From NCBI GenBank assembly GCA_010645155.1, contig CM021320.1, positions 6,384,642 to 6,448,641 of the forward strand: a stretch of 64,000 bases of DNA. Direction: 5' to 3'. The translations under genes were made by a program, and so were the position numbers. The notes under the pieces were generated by a model, which ran no database searches, was not told the origin of the DNA, and saw only the letters and a program-made list of their open reading frames with translations. Shown in pieces: positions 50,601-59,765 of the stretch (positions within the stretch are counted from its first letter, which is position 1; each line of letters starts with the position of its first letter). The DNA comes from Tigriopus japonicus. Its lineage: Eukaryota > Arthropoda > Copepoda > Harpacticoida > Harpacticidae.

Positions 50601-53600
50601 CGGCATTGTTCCAAAAGGCTTTTAACGGGTCCGTGGCCAAAAGCTTCAATTTAGAACTGGAGCAGACTAGATAAATCCTCATCTCATGTCAATCAACATC
50701 ATCGGAAGAGTGAGCCAAGCTGGCTGGCACTCACAGTCTTTCGTCTCGCCTCGCATCAGCTGTCAAGATTGGGATGCCTTGTAGTGATAATGGCATCACT
50801 TGATCCTAGATTGACGAGGAGAAAGAACGAAGGGCACCATGAGTCCAGAACTCACTTTGATCTGACCACTTTGACCAATAGTTGGACGACGAGACGAGTG
50901 AAGACGAGCCGCTTCAATGCGGGATATAAAAAAAAAGTTTCCACAACAATGTGTGCAAAAAGCTGCGAAGACCGTGGGAACGAGTAATCTTCCAATTTTG
51001 AGGTGGGAATGAAAGCTCAGCTTTTTACTTCAGATCATCTTGCTCAGAGGGCGACTCCTTGGAACTGAACCTCTCGCAGTTCCCAGATCAATTTCCAACG
51101 AATCTGGGAACCACATTGGCAAAAATGCCAATTTCCCCTTTCAGCTACTCGTCAGTCAAACAAAGATTTGAGTTGGCCAACTCTCTCGCACATGATCTAT
51201 CTAATCCTTCTTTGAAAAAGTGATGAAGGCCGAGTTGATCGTGGATTTCTGGGCATGAGAGCTGAGAGCAATATCAATTAAATGCAGTTGCAGAATCTGC
51301 ACTACCATTCCCATTAACATCTCAAGCATCATCACGATCCTACTGAGACTGATGATGATGGATGTGGATCTTTCAGAAGTGCAAGTGCAATCCCGGATCT
51401 GTCAAGATAGGGAGGTTGCAGTGGTAGTAGGAGTAAATGGACAGGAAAGAGCCAAAAGCGAGCTAGAGAGGGAGAGAGACCCATTAATTGAGTGCCCTTC
51501 GACAACGCTCATCATTTCCACTGGGGGTTTGCATAACAGCATTTGTGGGATGTGCAGCCTTTTCCCTTTGGCTCTTGAGAAGGGGGTTGATAGTCGTGGT
51601 CGTCGTCATGGAAAGTTCCTCTCCGAGTAATAAATGGCTTCCTTCCATTTGAAATGTACCTAAGCACCATTTAACTTAATGGTCCAAGGTCCAAAAGTTG
51701 AAAACGAGAGGTAACAAAAACCGGCTCCCAAAATCAGAAAGAGAGCGAGAATCCCGATGTTCCTTCTTCAGCGATTCTTTTTGCTCTAACCTCACATCGG
51801 CCAAGGTCAAAGCCAGATCTTTCCGTTGGTTTGGTTGCTTCCCTACGTTTTGTTGTTGCTGTTCTTGGCGTTTTCCTTCTTCACAGGTTCGTTGTTTCGG
51901 TTGGGATGAAGATCCTTGAAGTCTTTGCTGGCCTTGCATTCCGTTCTTTGTAATCAGATTAGGAATCTTCTTCGAGCCTCAATGATTGGGCCAATTTAGG
52001 ATGAGAAGGGGGCTGGCGTCTGAGACTTTATTGGCACCCTGTGACAGGTGAAATTGGCACATAGTTGGCCTTCGACCGACCTTTCCCCCTTCTCCTTTGA
52101 AAGGGGAAGGAAGAAGGAGGTTGGAAACATGGAAAATATCGTTGTGGTCCAATTCCTTAATGGATCTGCCCTCCAAATTTGTGATTGATGTTAGTGTCTT
52201 GAAAAATTTATCCCGTCAAGCCAAGGGCCAAGGGAGGCAGGGAGGGAGAAGGCTACTCCCTTGAACCATTTTCGTGTGTCCCCGTGTAATTCAATTTCTC
52301 TAGGGGTCTCTCAACTTGAACAACCATCATCAATTTCGTTGAACAACACTGGACCCAGGACACAACCGGCGTCATCATCTTGATGATGATGACGATCCTG
52401 GCCATCGTTGTCGCCGGCGTGTTCGTTGCGGTGGTCGTTGTTGACCATTGGACATTGATGTACACTTTTTATCCTCGTTGGTCCTTCGTTGTAGTCACTC
52501 TGATGGCTCTTTTTGTTCACTTTTGATAAATGGATGGCCTTGGACACATGATCCTCGACAGCAATCTAATTTGAAGCTACGCAAAAAAGATGGGCGTCCG
52601 GACAAATAATTTTGTTTATGGCCAAACTTTTGAGGTAAGGAAATTTGCATTTGTGGCGCATAAATTGTGAGTGGATGAAGGAGGGGAGACATGTTCGTGT
52701 ACGAAACACAAGCCCAAGAGGGGTTCCATGTGTCAATCCCACAAAAAGACGAAGAGAGAAAATCTCTCTAGATCCATGTGGAGCTATTACCAGATGTCTT
52801 GTGCATATTCCATCTTACTTCCCCATCCTCCCCAAGTCTTTGACGGGCAACCAAGATGGTATTTTTACCTCTCTTGATGTCGCGTTGATCCGATTGTTGC
52901 TCGGAGGATTGGAAGCGTGGTGGTGGTGGTGAGAGTAACAACGGGGTAATCTTTCTTTCCCCTTCCCCATGGCCCATGAATCAATATGTTATACAAGACC
53001 AATGCCAGTGATTAATGACCAGGGTCACTCTGAACCTCAATGGATCAATCAGTCAGACTTATGGGAACAAGAAGTTCCAATGAAAAACGTCTCCCAAAAC
53101 TTGTATTGAGAAATAAGGAGCCCTTGCGATAGGCGAAACGTGATGGAGGGGGTCATAAATTGTGCAAAATAAAAATATATCATTTTCTTCCCGTCTTCCC
53201 GCAAGACCACGGAGAACGGAGGGAACAAAGTTTGCCGACTGTGGGTGTTGTTGTTGCACTCTGAAGAACAAGGAAAAGATAATTCCGCGTTGATTTACGA
53301 CTTGGCAAACAGCATGACTTATATGCAAGCCTACTTACCCTCACCGAAGTAGTGTGTCCGATTGTAATCGCACTTTGCAGTTCTTTCTCATCATCTCCTG
53401 ATGGCTCTTACGCTCATATGCCAACCCCTTATAAATGGGCGATGGGCGAATGGATCATTTCAAGGGTCCATGAACCTTGATGAAGATTCTGCGCATTATT
53501 AACCACGAGGGGAAAAGATGGGGTGGGATCATGCATTGGATGACCCCGCTGAGCTCGTCGCTCTCTTCTCATTCAATATTGCTGCCTTGATCCCCTCATC

Positions 53601-56600
53601 GTGGTGAAAAGCCAGTTTGGTGCATTAAAAGCCACCACAGATGAGTTCCATTCACTATTTTTTTTTTAAACTCAAAGTGGCCACCAGATTGGGCTTGAAC
53701 GAACATCTATCTCTTTCGGCCTGTCTGGGAATGGAAATGAGTTCGAGGACGCCAGAGGACTGAGGACCCCATGATGGGTTATTGAAAGCTCAAGAGAATT
53801 GGCCCATAATGCCTACAAGCTCCATGGAACACTAGAATAATGATGTCCATTAGCTTGAAAGTTTCCACAAAGGGAAAGAGGGAACCAGGCGCCAAACCAA
53901 CCAAGGCAGCCAGCCGTTGAAGAACCAGAGCAACGAGCTATTCATTGGGAGCAATTAGGCACAACTAACTTGACCTTTTTGTATGCGGCTTTCCAAGGGA
54001 ATACACCCACCCAAAACGAGGGGGAAATGAAAGAAGGCTGGGAATGTTTCAGAATGTGTAATGGTTTGTTGGATTGATGGGCGACGACCCTACACTTGGT
54101 CCCTCTCGTACACTCACTCTACTGCCTCTGCATGTGATTTCCATTCTGAATGGGTTTTCGATTTTTTTCCCCTTCGTTCCTTCTTTTTCTTATGAGCGTG
54201 GAACAAGGTAGGGCACTGTAGGCCAGTACTTGTACATTGGTGAATGTACATACATACAAAGAGGGGATGCTGTAATGACGAAAGTGATGCAGTAGTTTTT
54301 TCCTCCCTCTCATCCACATATCGCCTCGGTCCTCATTCTGTTCTCGACGTAGTTAATAGATGAGCATTGGTGTTGTAATGCACCAACCAAAGACCAGCCT
54401 ACGGTTCCTTCTTCTCGCTCTCTGTCTCTCTTTCTCCATTCTAAAGCGTTTCCATCTCCAATTTATGAGCGAATAATTTATGATATATTCTCCCTGTCCA
54501 TGGAACAGAGCTAGTAGCTCAGTATGCTCTCCTCCTCGTCCTCCCTACACACTTAACGTATCCGTATAGACGAGTGATGTATCGCTCCTGTTGTCTGGAA
54601 GTGGTTCTCGGTGTTGATGTGGAAAAGTCATCAAGATACTTCTACTATCAACACCTAATCTGCCTTGTGTATTGTATGTTTTAACTCCTAATTCGACCCA
54701 TGGGAAAATTCCGCCTTTCCATTTCATCTTCGAAATCAAGGCTCTCTTGGCTCAAGAAACCCATTAGCGCAAGTTCCCATTCATCAGTCTAATGATGAAT
54801 ATAACTGTAAGCTCATGTATTACGTATGACTGTGGCATTGGATCAAGGTTACACCGACAACCATTCAAGCTCATGTTTTCCTTCTTTGTATGCTTTCAGA
54901 GGAGAACTACGATGCTTTTTGCCTGGCCTACATGTTCACCTATCGAGACTTTGAAGGTGGAACCTTGGGTTTGGCGTGGACGGGCGATCTCAAGAATGCC
55001 GGAGGAGTCTGTGAGCGAAATGGGGTAAGATTAGCCAGATTGATATGAATTGTTCAAATTTACAACTTCAACCTTCAGTACTGCTCCACGAGGAAGTTTT
55101 GTCTAACTTGCCCACAGGGCAAATTCGTCTTGGGGATATAATACCCGTCGTAAAGATAAGGAGGAGGACTAATTTATTCGCGGAGAGGGATGAAACTAAG
55201 AACTTTTCTTGATACCTACGTAAATGAATGGCCTGAAGCTCTTTAGTTCCAAACACAAAGTCTGGTTCAACTCATTTCGAAGTTGCCTTAGAAACCAGCG
55301 CCAATTTTTTCGAACGTCTGGACTGAATCAATGTTTCTATTGGTCCTTGCAAGAACACCGCTTTTTGCTTCTCATTTCTTTAGATTGCTCTAAAATCAAT
55401 TGGATACAACTTTATTTTCTATTTACTTGTAGGTAAATTTAGATTCTTTTGGGAAGGTATGGTGCCATTGTCAGGTCCAGTTTAATATCTTACTTCACTG
55501 AAAGTTCTTTTGTCTGGATATCGCTTTAATTGATGTTGGGTGTTGGACCATATCAGGGTTTTTATGGGTATTAACTGGCATCGCCCATTGGGCTGCTTGT
55601 GGTAGTGAGACCTTGGTGAAGTTCCCTGTATTACGTACACACTCCAGAGGAAACTAGGGGAGTCATCCCCGAGTGTAGGAAATGGCCTTCCAGATAAGAC
55701 ATTGGTGCAAGGCAATGGCCTTTAAAGTCCCTTCATTTCCGTTTTAATTGCTGCCCACGAACGTTACGTACGAAATAAAAAAAAATGCTTGGCGTGGTCG
55801 GTCGGTCTGATGATTTCTGGGTGGTTCGTTTGGCTGGACTTGCCGCAAATTTTGGAGGACTCTTGTTAGTTCTGTATACATTAGTGGTTCTGATCTGGAA
55901 ATAACCGTCAATGTGGATTCAATTTTGGCACGGTCCTCGGCTTCACGATGATCCTCCAAGGCCAAGTTCAGCACCATCCCACTTATTGCAATTTTATTCC
56001 CTCTTCTCGTTTCCCTACTTCCATACTAATGAATCTTCAGCTGAGGTTGGTTTGAGCAGAAGAGAAGAGGATCAACTTGGAACTCCTTGAGAGGTTCATT
56101 CGCTCTCTCTTTCCATCTCACTTCTTGGTGAACTGAGAGATGGAAGAGAAAATATTTTCCTTCTTTCGTTAAACAGAATCCTCAGGGAAACGTCCCGCCA
56201 CAACAAATGGGTGATTATTTCTGGCCTTCAGTAGGCTGTGGCAACAACAAAAATACATTTCCAGCAAAGCTTCGTCGTCCCAGTTGTTGTTGTTATTCTT
56301 GTTGTTGTTGATGATGATGTTGTTCTTTTTGTTGATGACCCTTGAACCAGAGGATCATGCCGTGTTAAGCGGTTCATATTGGAAAAAACTTGGAGGTGAT
56401 GAGGTATCGGAAGCAAATGATGCCAGAAATGGCGTTTGGATATCGATATCTGCGCCGTTCCAGAACCGTTTTGGTGTCGGAGTTCATGTTGAGTTCTCTT
56501 TACTTCCAAACGTGAGGCAAACAAAAACACTGAATACTATTAACCGGGCCCTTCAAAAGCGTTCCCTGAATATCCTTGATGTTAGTAAGTGACGAGGGGC

Positions 56601-59600
56601 CCTTCTTAGTTTTCGAGAGGCACGTTGGAACAAACGAGCATTCTAAGTGGGGACAAAAGACCATCTCACTTTGTTTGTCGGGTAAACAAGGCCAGTAATA
56701 AAGACCTTTAATGAAGACCCCTCTCTCTCACTTACTCATTCTCTTTGGCTCCAGAATACTCATCAGAGGTTATTTCGAGACTTGTTGTGAGAAAACTTTG
56801 TATTATTGGATAGACGGAACATCAAGAGTCTGTGTGTTCCACAAGTAGCGAAGAAATGCTGACGGCCTGTTTTCCAAAGGATGAGTCTTCCTTCTCTAAT
56901 CCAATGGGAAACGAACTTCATGCGGTCTTTGGGATGAGAGATATTGGAAAACTTACAAATATGTTGGAGAATAGGTGGATCCACGCCATGACACAACAAG
57001 ATTTGTTGATTGTTCACCACTGTTTTGTTGTCGTGTTAGCCTTGTTATTCAGGCATAATATTGGATTTCCATACGACACATGTAGTTCCAGAAAGACCCA
57101 TTATTATTTGAGGTTGTCCATTGGATCTGGCTAATGACTTTAGCTGAAAGACCTTCCTTCATCAGGCCTTTCCAATTGTCCAAATGAACGTTCCACTCAT
57201 TTACCGCAGTATTGGAGAGAAATAGTATTTGGTTCCAAATCCAGAGCAATGGCTCAAAAAATCTTTCGTGAGTCCCAAAGTTTCCGTGTCTAAAAAAAAA
57301 GATCCTTGTTTTGTTCCATCCGTACTGTCAGTTTTCTTTTTTTTCTCCGTCTAGTATGTGTGGGTGAGTGATAAGTAATTGGAGATAAATTGGCCTTGTT
57401 GATGGCCTTTCTCCACGTTTTTGTGCTTCTGATGAATTGGCTCGTCATGCCGTAGTTTTTGCTCAATTTCATGATTAATACTGATCCAAGCCAGCTGCTC
57501 TGCTCCTTGATTCCAATCTCTTGGGTGAGCTCAGAACTAAGCAAGACCATGGCAAGAACACACCCCTTTAGAGTGTTTGAGCATTTATGAATCACTGCAG
57601 TAATAAAATACTCGAGGGTGTGATCCTTTTGGCTCATAAAAATCTACCTCTCAAATTGGAGCACTCTTCAGCAAAGTGTACGCATTCTTGGAGCCTTCAA
57701 AGATCCGTCTCAAGAGATTTGGGCAATAAAACTTTCCTCTTTTGGCGAGTTATTGCCCGAAAACCCAATGGATTGGCAAATAGCCTCTCCTTCCGTACAA
57801 GCCGTGGAAAATGGCTTTTGGGTTCTAAAATAAAAAAAAATAAAAAAAATTCAAGACCCAAGCAAAAGCCATCACTTTACATCTATTCAAATCAAGTTTT
57901 ATGATATTGGTGTTTGGTAGTTTCTTTTGCCCCTGCGAAGAAAGGAGGAGATTCAGGGCCAAAATGTCCCATTTAACGAGCTCAAGGAGGACGCATATAA
58001 CCTTATTGGAAACCGCCCTCCTTCTGCTGCTTCTTCTTTTTCTTCCTTCATAGCCCAAGAGTATACCATTGACCCTTAATGGGGTTCTTTTATTCGAACG
58101 AGCCCCCATCCCAAATATCTTATGTAAGCAAAATGCAATTCCAAGGGTCGGAATTAAGGGCCTTCTTTTGGCAAAGGCTATTAGGCGCTGACTCACAAGG
58201 CTGCAAGTCCGGAAATGATCTGGATGTGGCACTGACGGCAGAGTAGCAGTATCCAGTTTCGAAAGTCAATAGCCGATAATCCGATAGGCATATCCGGTCT
58301 CGGGTTCTCTTGCGCGAAGTACGTGGAACACCATGACTGGAACGGTTCCCCTTTGGTCTTGGGTTGTGAAGTCAGCTCTGGTTGGTAATAATGATGGTCT
58401 GGATTTCCAACATCACGTTGAGCTCCACATTTTGTCATGAATATATTTGGTACGCGAGAAAAAGAAGGAGGACCATTAGTGTTAGGTGGGCAAATAAAGG
58501 CCAGGCGATCGAGGTCCTTTGTGGATCAAAAGCCCCCGCCACGATTCGAGTTAAGTCGTTTTTGCGATCACAATATTGGCACTGAACTCGCCGTAGGTGG
58601 TGGTCGTTAGTGCAAAGCTTCTATTCTTGGGCTGTAAGCCATTATCTGCACACTGTCCCGAAAGTCAAGCCCAGGCTTTGGGGCCAAGCGAGGGAAATCC
58701 GGTTTCTTTGTGGTTGTCCATTACGTCTTCGATTGTGTAGCAAAAGCCCATATTGTCCCTCCCCAGCAGCGAGTTGAGTGTCAAATCCCCAAAAGTCGCG
58801 GCGGCACTTCTTACGTGGACGGGTTCTAAGAAACTATACACATTGAATTTTATAGCTTTTCTCTCTTGGATCTGAGACGGTTAGGGGTTTTGGAAGTGAG
58901 CTTCAACAAGACGCCAAAGCGTGTTGGCATTAACGTGGTTCCACGGTACACTACTTCTCGGCTACCTCCAAAGAATCCAACCCAAGCTCTGAACATTGTC
59001 GGATGAAGAGACGACTCTTGATGGGAAGGGTCTTTTCTCAGTCAGCCATCCAGAGAGGGATCCGAACTCCCAACTCCCTGTTCCTATCTGCTTGCTATCC
59101 TGGCGAGATAGCTAGTCTATACGAAGCTAGCTCACATCTTTTTTTCTCTCTTCCTTCCCCGTTGTCCTCTCCCCAAAGCCGATCTCACTGACGGCTTATA
59201 TCAAAAAGTTGGGCCAATGCCTCCAAGATATTTTAACGACTTTGGATACAAAGACGGGAAGCGCTTTTTCTTACCGAGAGGCCAAGGTCCATTTACTGGC
59301 ACCATTCACGGTACAAAGCCTGGCATAATCTTGTCTTGAATAATAACATTGCAGATATATCTCATGACTTGGCCAAAACTACTGCTACTTCTATCCTCTG
59401 CACTTGTCAGGGCTCATAAAGCACGTTCCGAACGGAGAAAACGCCGATAGGCGTATTGTACACGTTAAACAACACCATGGACTTCAAGGAGTCTTCTTTA
59501 TTTTCATCCATTTTTTGTACTCACTTCGGAACCAAAAGTCAAGGAGTAAATGAACGGGGCAAACCCCGGACAGACGACGCCGGGCTAAGAAGTTAATGGA

Positions 59601-59765
59601 ATTTTAAATGAATGTGAACTTTATTCTACTTTTTAGCACTACCGTGGGAGTCTGAAGTCCCTCAACACCGGGATTATAACCCTGCTCAATTATGGCAAGC
59701 ATGTCCCTCCCGCTGTGTCCCATGTGACCCTGGCCCATGAGATGGGGCACAATTTTGGATCACCG
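5442..59765 (+). CDS. ADAM10: ADAM10/Kuzbanian metalloprotease, 5' two-thirds of a spliced gene (8 coding exons, incomplete at 3' end)
   Basis: Joined exons 5442-5625, 43418-43604, 46371-46492, 46587-46689, 47862-48496, 50256-50396, 54900-55024 and 59637-59765 give 1626 nt, or 542 codons, with no stop. Every junction has GT-AG ends and matching phase. What is seen: a hydrophobic signal segment (about residues 31-50), a prodomain with a cysteine-switch-like Cys259 ([11 protein letters not shown]), dibasic sites at 93-96, 308-311 and 353-355, then a reprolysin domain with NISFMIKRI (420-428), [23 protein letters not shown] and zinc motif HEMGH (533-537). In the family, ADAM10 is a type I membrane sheddase that cleaves Notch, cadherins and APP at the cell surface. 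The order and spacing of motifs match ADAM10 rather than ADAM17 or the ADAM9/12/19 groups. The product is longer than human ADAM10 to the same point (roughly 150 residues more), mainly through an N-terminal extension and a prodomain insertion. Disintegrin, transmembrane and tail exons lie beyond the window. Confidence 0.96.
8058..8084. repeat. (CCAT)n microsatellite
   Basis: Interrupted CATC/CCAT units. A similar run lies at 34698-34716. Confidence 0.9.
11255..11280. repeat. (CTTG)n microsatellite
   Basis: About six and a half perfect CTTG units. Confidence 0.95.
16642..16771 (+). other. Exon-like segment in intron 1 with strong splice signals
   Basis: The upstream tract TCTCCCTTCTTTCTTGG leads to CCAG|GAACC, and the downstream donor is GTCGGAG|GTGAGTGCC. 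The 130-nt segment is open in one frame ([17 protein letters not shown]... ending YMYLSE). That frame does not fit the phase of ADAM10 exon 1. In the ADAM10 phase it meets TAG at 16713. It could be a poison exon, an exon of a nested gene, or a decoy. Confidence 0.25.
17557..17573. repeat. (CT)n microsatellite
   Basis: Uninterrupted CT dinucleotides. Another CT-rich run lies at about 37120-37143. Confidence 0.9.
17754..17787. repeat. GTACGTA-rich inverted repeat
   Basis: AAGTACGTA is repeated inverted as TACGTACTT within about 30 bp, with a further TGTACGTAGTACG between. Related motifs recur at 12874-12890, about 18230-18242 and 61161-61186. Confidence 0.7.
19530..19548. repeat. (GAT)n microsatellite
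   Basis: Six perfect GAT units. Confidence 0.9.
23320..23330. repeat. Poly-G run
   Basis: Eleven consecutive G. The length may be a sequencing or assembly uncertainty. Confidence 0.9.
26701..26737. repeat. (GTT)n microsatellite
   Basis: Twelve trinucleotide units with one GTT-to-ATT interruption. The minus-strand frame reading poly-Asn is an artefact of this repeat. Confidence 0.95.
27881..28003. repeat. Left copy of a duplicated block bordering an assembly gap
   Basis: This 123-bp block is repeated almost exactly at 28102-28223 on the far side of the run of Ns. The differences are AAAAG against AGAAG and one fewer T in a T run. Such a pair around a gap usually means the contig ends overlap or are two haplotypes that were not merged. 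Confidence 0.9.
28004..28101. other. Assembly gap (98 Ns)
   Basis: A run of N. It lies in ADAM10 intron 1, so no coding exon is known to be affected. Confidence 1.
28102..28223. repeat. Right copy of the duplicated block bordering the gap
   Basis: 122 bp, the partner of 27881-28003. Unique sequence resumes with CCCCAAAGTTCTC. Confidence 0.9.
28804..28896 (+). other. Candidate in-frame cassette exon in ADAM10 intron 1
   Basis: AG precedes 28804 and CTCTC|GTGAGT follows 28896. The 93-nt segment enters in phase 1 and leaves in phase 1, so it could be inserted between coding exons 1 and 2 without breaking the frame. It would add 31 residues (V, then [15 protein letters not shown]..., ending ...PPNS, with a split Arg). 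The pyrimidine tract before the acceptor is poor, and the residues resemble nothing I know. A chance match is quite possible. Confidence 0.2.
30955..32102. repeat. Large inverted repeat (near-palindrome) of about 1.15 kb
   Basis: The left arm (about 30955-31402) and right arm (about 31656-32102) are reverse complements with scattered mismatches and small indels. Examples are CCACGGTGTTCCGAATGGC at 30961 against its complement ending at 32096, and CAGCAACAGCTGAGTTATTT near 31204 against its complement near 31840-31860. The spacer is about 250 bp and AT-rich. There is no coding capacity. The architecture fits a non-autonomous DNA transposon with long terminal inverted repeats, or a fold-back copy. 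I could not find a clean target-site duplication. Confidence 0.85.
34537..34557. repeat. (GAT)n microsatellite
   Basis: Six to seven GAT units ending in GATCATGAG. Confidence 0.9.
34698..34716. repeat. (CCAT)n microsatellite
   Basis: Four to five CCAT units. Confidence 0.9.
38708..38879 (-). other. Minus-strand signal-peptide-like exon candidate inside intron 1
   Basis: On the minus strand an ATG at 38879-38877 opens [19 protein letters not shown] followed by [14 protein letters not shown], a basic n-region and hydrophobic core like a secretion signal with a plausible cleavage after NAQ. The frame runs to CCAAAAA|GTGAGT (donor at 38707-38702). A matching downstream exon was not found; an open stretch at 37792-38100 minus does not offer the right acceptor phase. 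It is either the first exon of a nested gene or chance. Confidence 0.2.
39560..39580. repeat. Perfect 10-bp inverted repeat with 1-nt centre
   Basis: AAGTCTCGTT, C, AACGAGACTT, followed by a short T run. Its function is unknown. It adjoins the minus-strand open frame above. Confidence 0.8.
39569..39757 (-). other. Minus-strand open frame ending at a perfect hairpin, unidentified
   Basis: A frame beginning upstream at about 39796 and read as [20 protein letters not shown] and onward ends with stop TGA inside the hairpin at 39560-39580. It has no start ATG of its own and no family I recognise. The composition looks protein-like, and it might be a fragment of a mobile-element gene, but this is speculation. 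Confidence 0.2.
43418..43604 (+). CDS. ADAM10: ADAM10 coding exon 2: N-terminal prodomain
   Basis: Residues 62-124. The acceptor is ttcttgttccag|GT and the donor AG|GTAAAT, phase 1 in and phase 2 out. [16 protein letters not shown] aligns with the ADAM10 prodomain start (human LNKYIRHYEGLSYNVD), and [12 protein letters not shown] aligns with human DQFLRLDFHAHGR. RRKR (93-96) sits where ADAM10 carries its upstream RAKR proprotein-convertase site. NFT at residues 118-120 is a possible N-glycosylation sequon. Confidence 0.97.
43605..46370 (+). other. ADAM10 intron 2
   Basis: Phase-2 GT-AG intron of 2766 bp. It contains the compound CAAC/AAAG microsatellite listed separately and nothing else I can support. 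Confidence 0.9.
44524..44585. repeat. Compound microsatellite (CAAC)n(AAAG)n(CAAC)n
   Basis: Four CAAC units, about eight AAAG units, then CTAACCAACCAAC. In ADAM10 intron 2. Confidence 0.95.
46371..46492 (+). CDS. ADAM10: ADAM10 coding exon 3: prodomain
   Basis: Residues 125-164 plus split codons at both ends. The acceptor is cttcttacag|G and the donor CGAG|GTAAAT (phase 2 in, phase 1 out). The translation [17 protein letters not shown] aligns with human FNLRMKRDTSLFSDE, and VYSGVLRD with the human segment SHIYTGHIYGE. It is separated from exon 4 by only 94 nt. Confidence 0.96.
46493..46586 (+). other. ADAM10 intron 3 (94 nt)
   Basis: Starts GTAAAT and ends TTCTCCGTTCCAG. It is removed to give [16 protein letters not shown]. 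It is the only short intron in the visible part of the gene. Confidence 0.92.
46587..46689 (+). CDS. ADAM10: ADAM10 coding exon 4: prodomain
   Basis: Residues 165-198 plus two bases of codon 199. The acceptor is ttctccgttccag|AT and the donor [27 protein letters not shown] and YYIEPAHR match the conserved ADAM10 pattern (human SHGSVIDGRFEGFI and FYVEPAERY). The exon-4/5 junction restores R-Y as in ADAM10. The phase-1 acceptor gives Asp165 across the junction. Confidence 0.96.
46690..47861 (+). other. ADAM10 intron 4
   Basis: A GT-AG intron of 1172 bp (GTAAGT ... CATTTTCAG). It holds a short (GTTC)n run at about 47153-47172 and TTG/GGT-rich simple sequence at 47275-47335. Confidence 0.9.
47153..47172. 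repeat. (GTTC)n microsatellite
   Basis: About four to five GTTC units in ADAM10 intron 4. Confidence 0.9.
47862..48496 (+). CDS. ADAM10: ADAM10 coding exon 5: rest of prodomain, cysteine switch, furin sites, start of catalytic domain
   Basis: Residues 199-410 plus one base, the longest exon (635 nt). The acceptor is ccattttcag|A and the donor ATCG|GTGAGT. In order: [23 protein letters not shown] (237-250, human LPFHSVIYHEDDINYP); the cysteine-switch region [11 protein letters not shown] with Cys259; a Lys/Arg-rich, low-conservation stretch; RSKR (308-311); FRKRAK (352-357); then [18 protein letters not shown] (370-387) and VNSIYKEI, which match human NTCQLYIQTDHLFFKYYG and IDTIYQTT. Cys259 to RKR355 spans about 96 residues against about 40 in human ADAM10, so roughly 55 residues are inserted here. 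Confidence 0.98.
48497..50255 (+). other. ADAM10 intron 5
   Basis: A GT-AG intron of 1759 bp (GTGAGT ... CCTTTTCAG). It contains GAT/GAC simple repeat at 49606-49655 and GGTTGG-rich sequence at 49485-49510. No further feature is supported. Confidence 0.9.
49606..49655. repeat. GAT/GAC/GAG trinucleotide-rich simple repeat
   Basis: GATGATGATGAAG followed by GACGACGACGACGAGG-type units in intron 5. Confidence 0.85.
50256..50396 (+). CDS. ADAM10: ADAM10 coding exon 6: catalytic domain
   Basis: Residues 411-457 plus one base. The acceptor is tttccttttcag|AC and the donor [21 protein letters not shown] (420-430) and [12 protein letters not shown] (446-458) are near-identical to ADAM10 (human NISFMVKRIRI, IGVEKFLELNSE). 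The NIS sequon is a conserved glycosylation position in the family. Confidence 0.98.
50397..54899 (+). other. ADAM10 intron 6
   Basis: A GT-AG intron of 4503 bp (GTAAGT ... GCTTTCAG). Small GAT and CAT runs occur (about 51349-51360 and 52370-52392). No frame in it resembles a known protein. Confidence 0.9.
54900..55024 (+). CDS. ADAM10: ADAM10 coding exon 7: catalytic domain
   Basis: Residues 458-499. The acceptor is gtatgctttcag|AG and the donor GGG|GTAAGA, phase 1 in and phase 0 out. [17 protein letters not shown] and [10 protein letters not shown] correspond to human QNHDDYCLAYVFTDRDF and [18 protein letters not shown] matches human GGICEKSK. Confidence 0.98.
55025..59636 (+). other. ADAM10 intron 7
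   Basis: A GT-AG intron of 4612 bp in phase 0 (GTAAGA ... CTTTTTAG). It contains TTG/GAT simple sequence at about 56283-56325 and an A-rich run at 57829-57850. Nothing else is supported. Confidence 0.9.
59637..59765 (+). CDS. ADAM10: ADAM10 coding exon 8: zinc-binding active site
   Basis: Residues 500-542 in phase 0 at both ends. The acceptor is ttctactttttag|CAC and the donor [25 protein letters not shown] and [15 protein letters not shown] precede [10 protein letters not shown] (533-542). His533, Glu534 and His537 are two zinc ligands and the catalytic base of HExxHxxGxxH. The third His would be residue 543, the first codon of the next exon, which I could not find before 64000. Confidence 0.98.
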
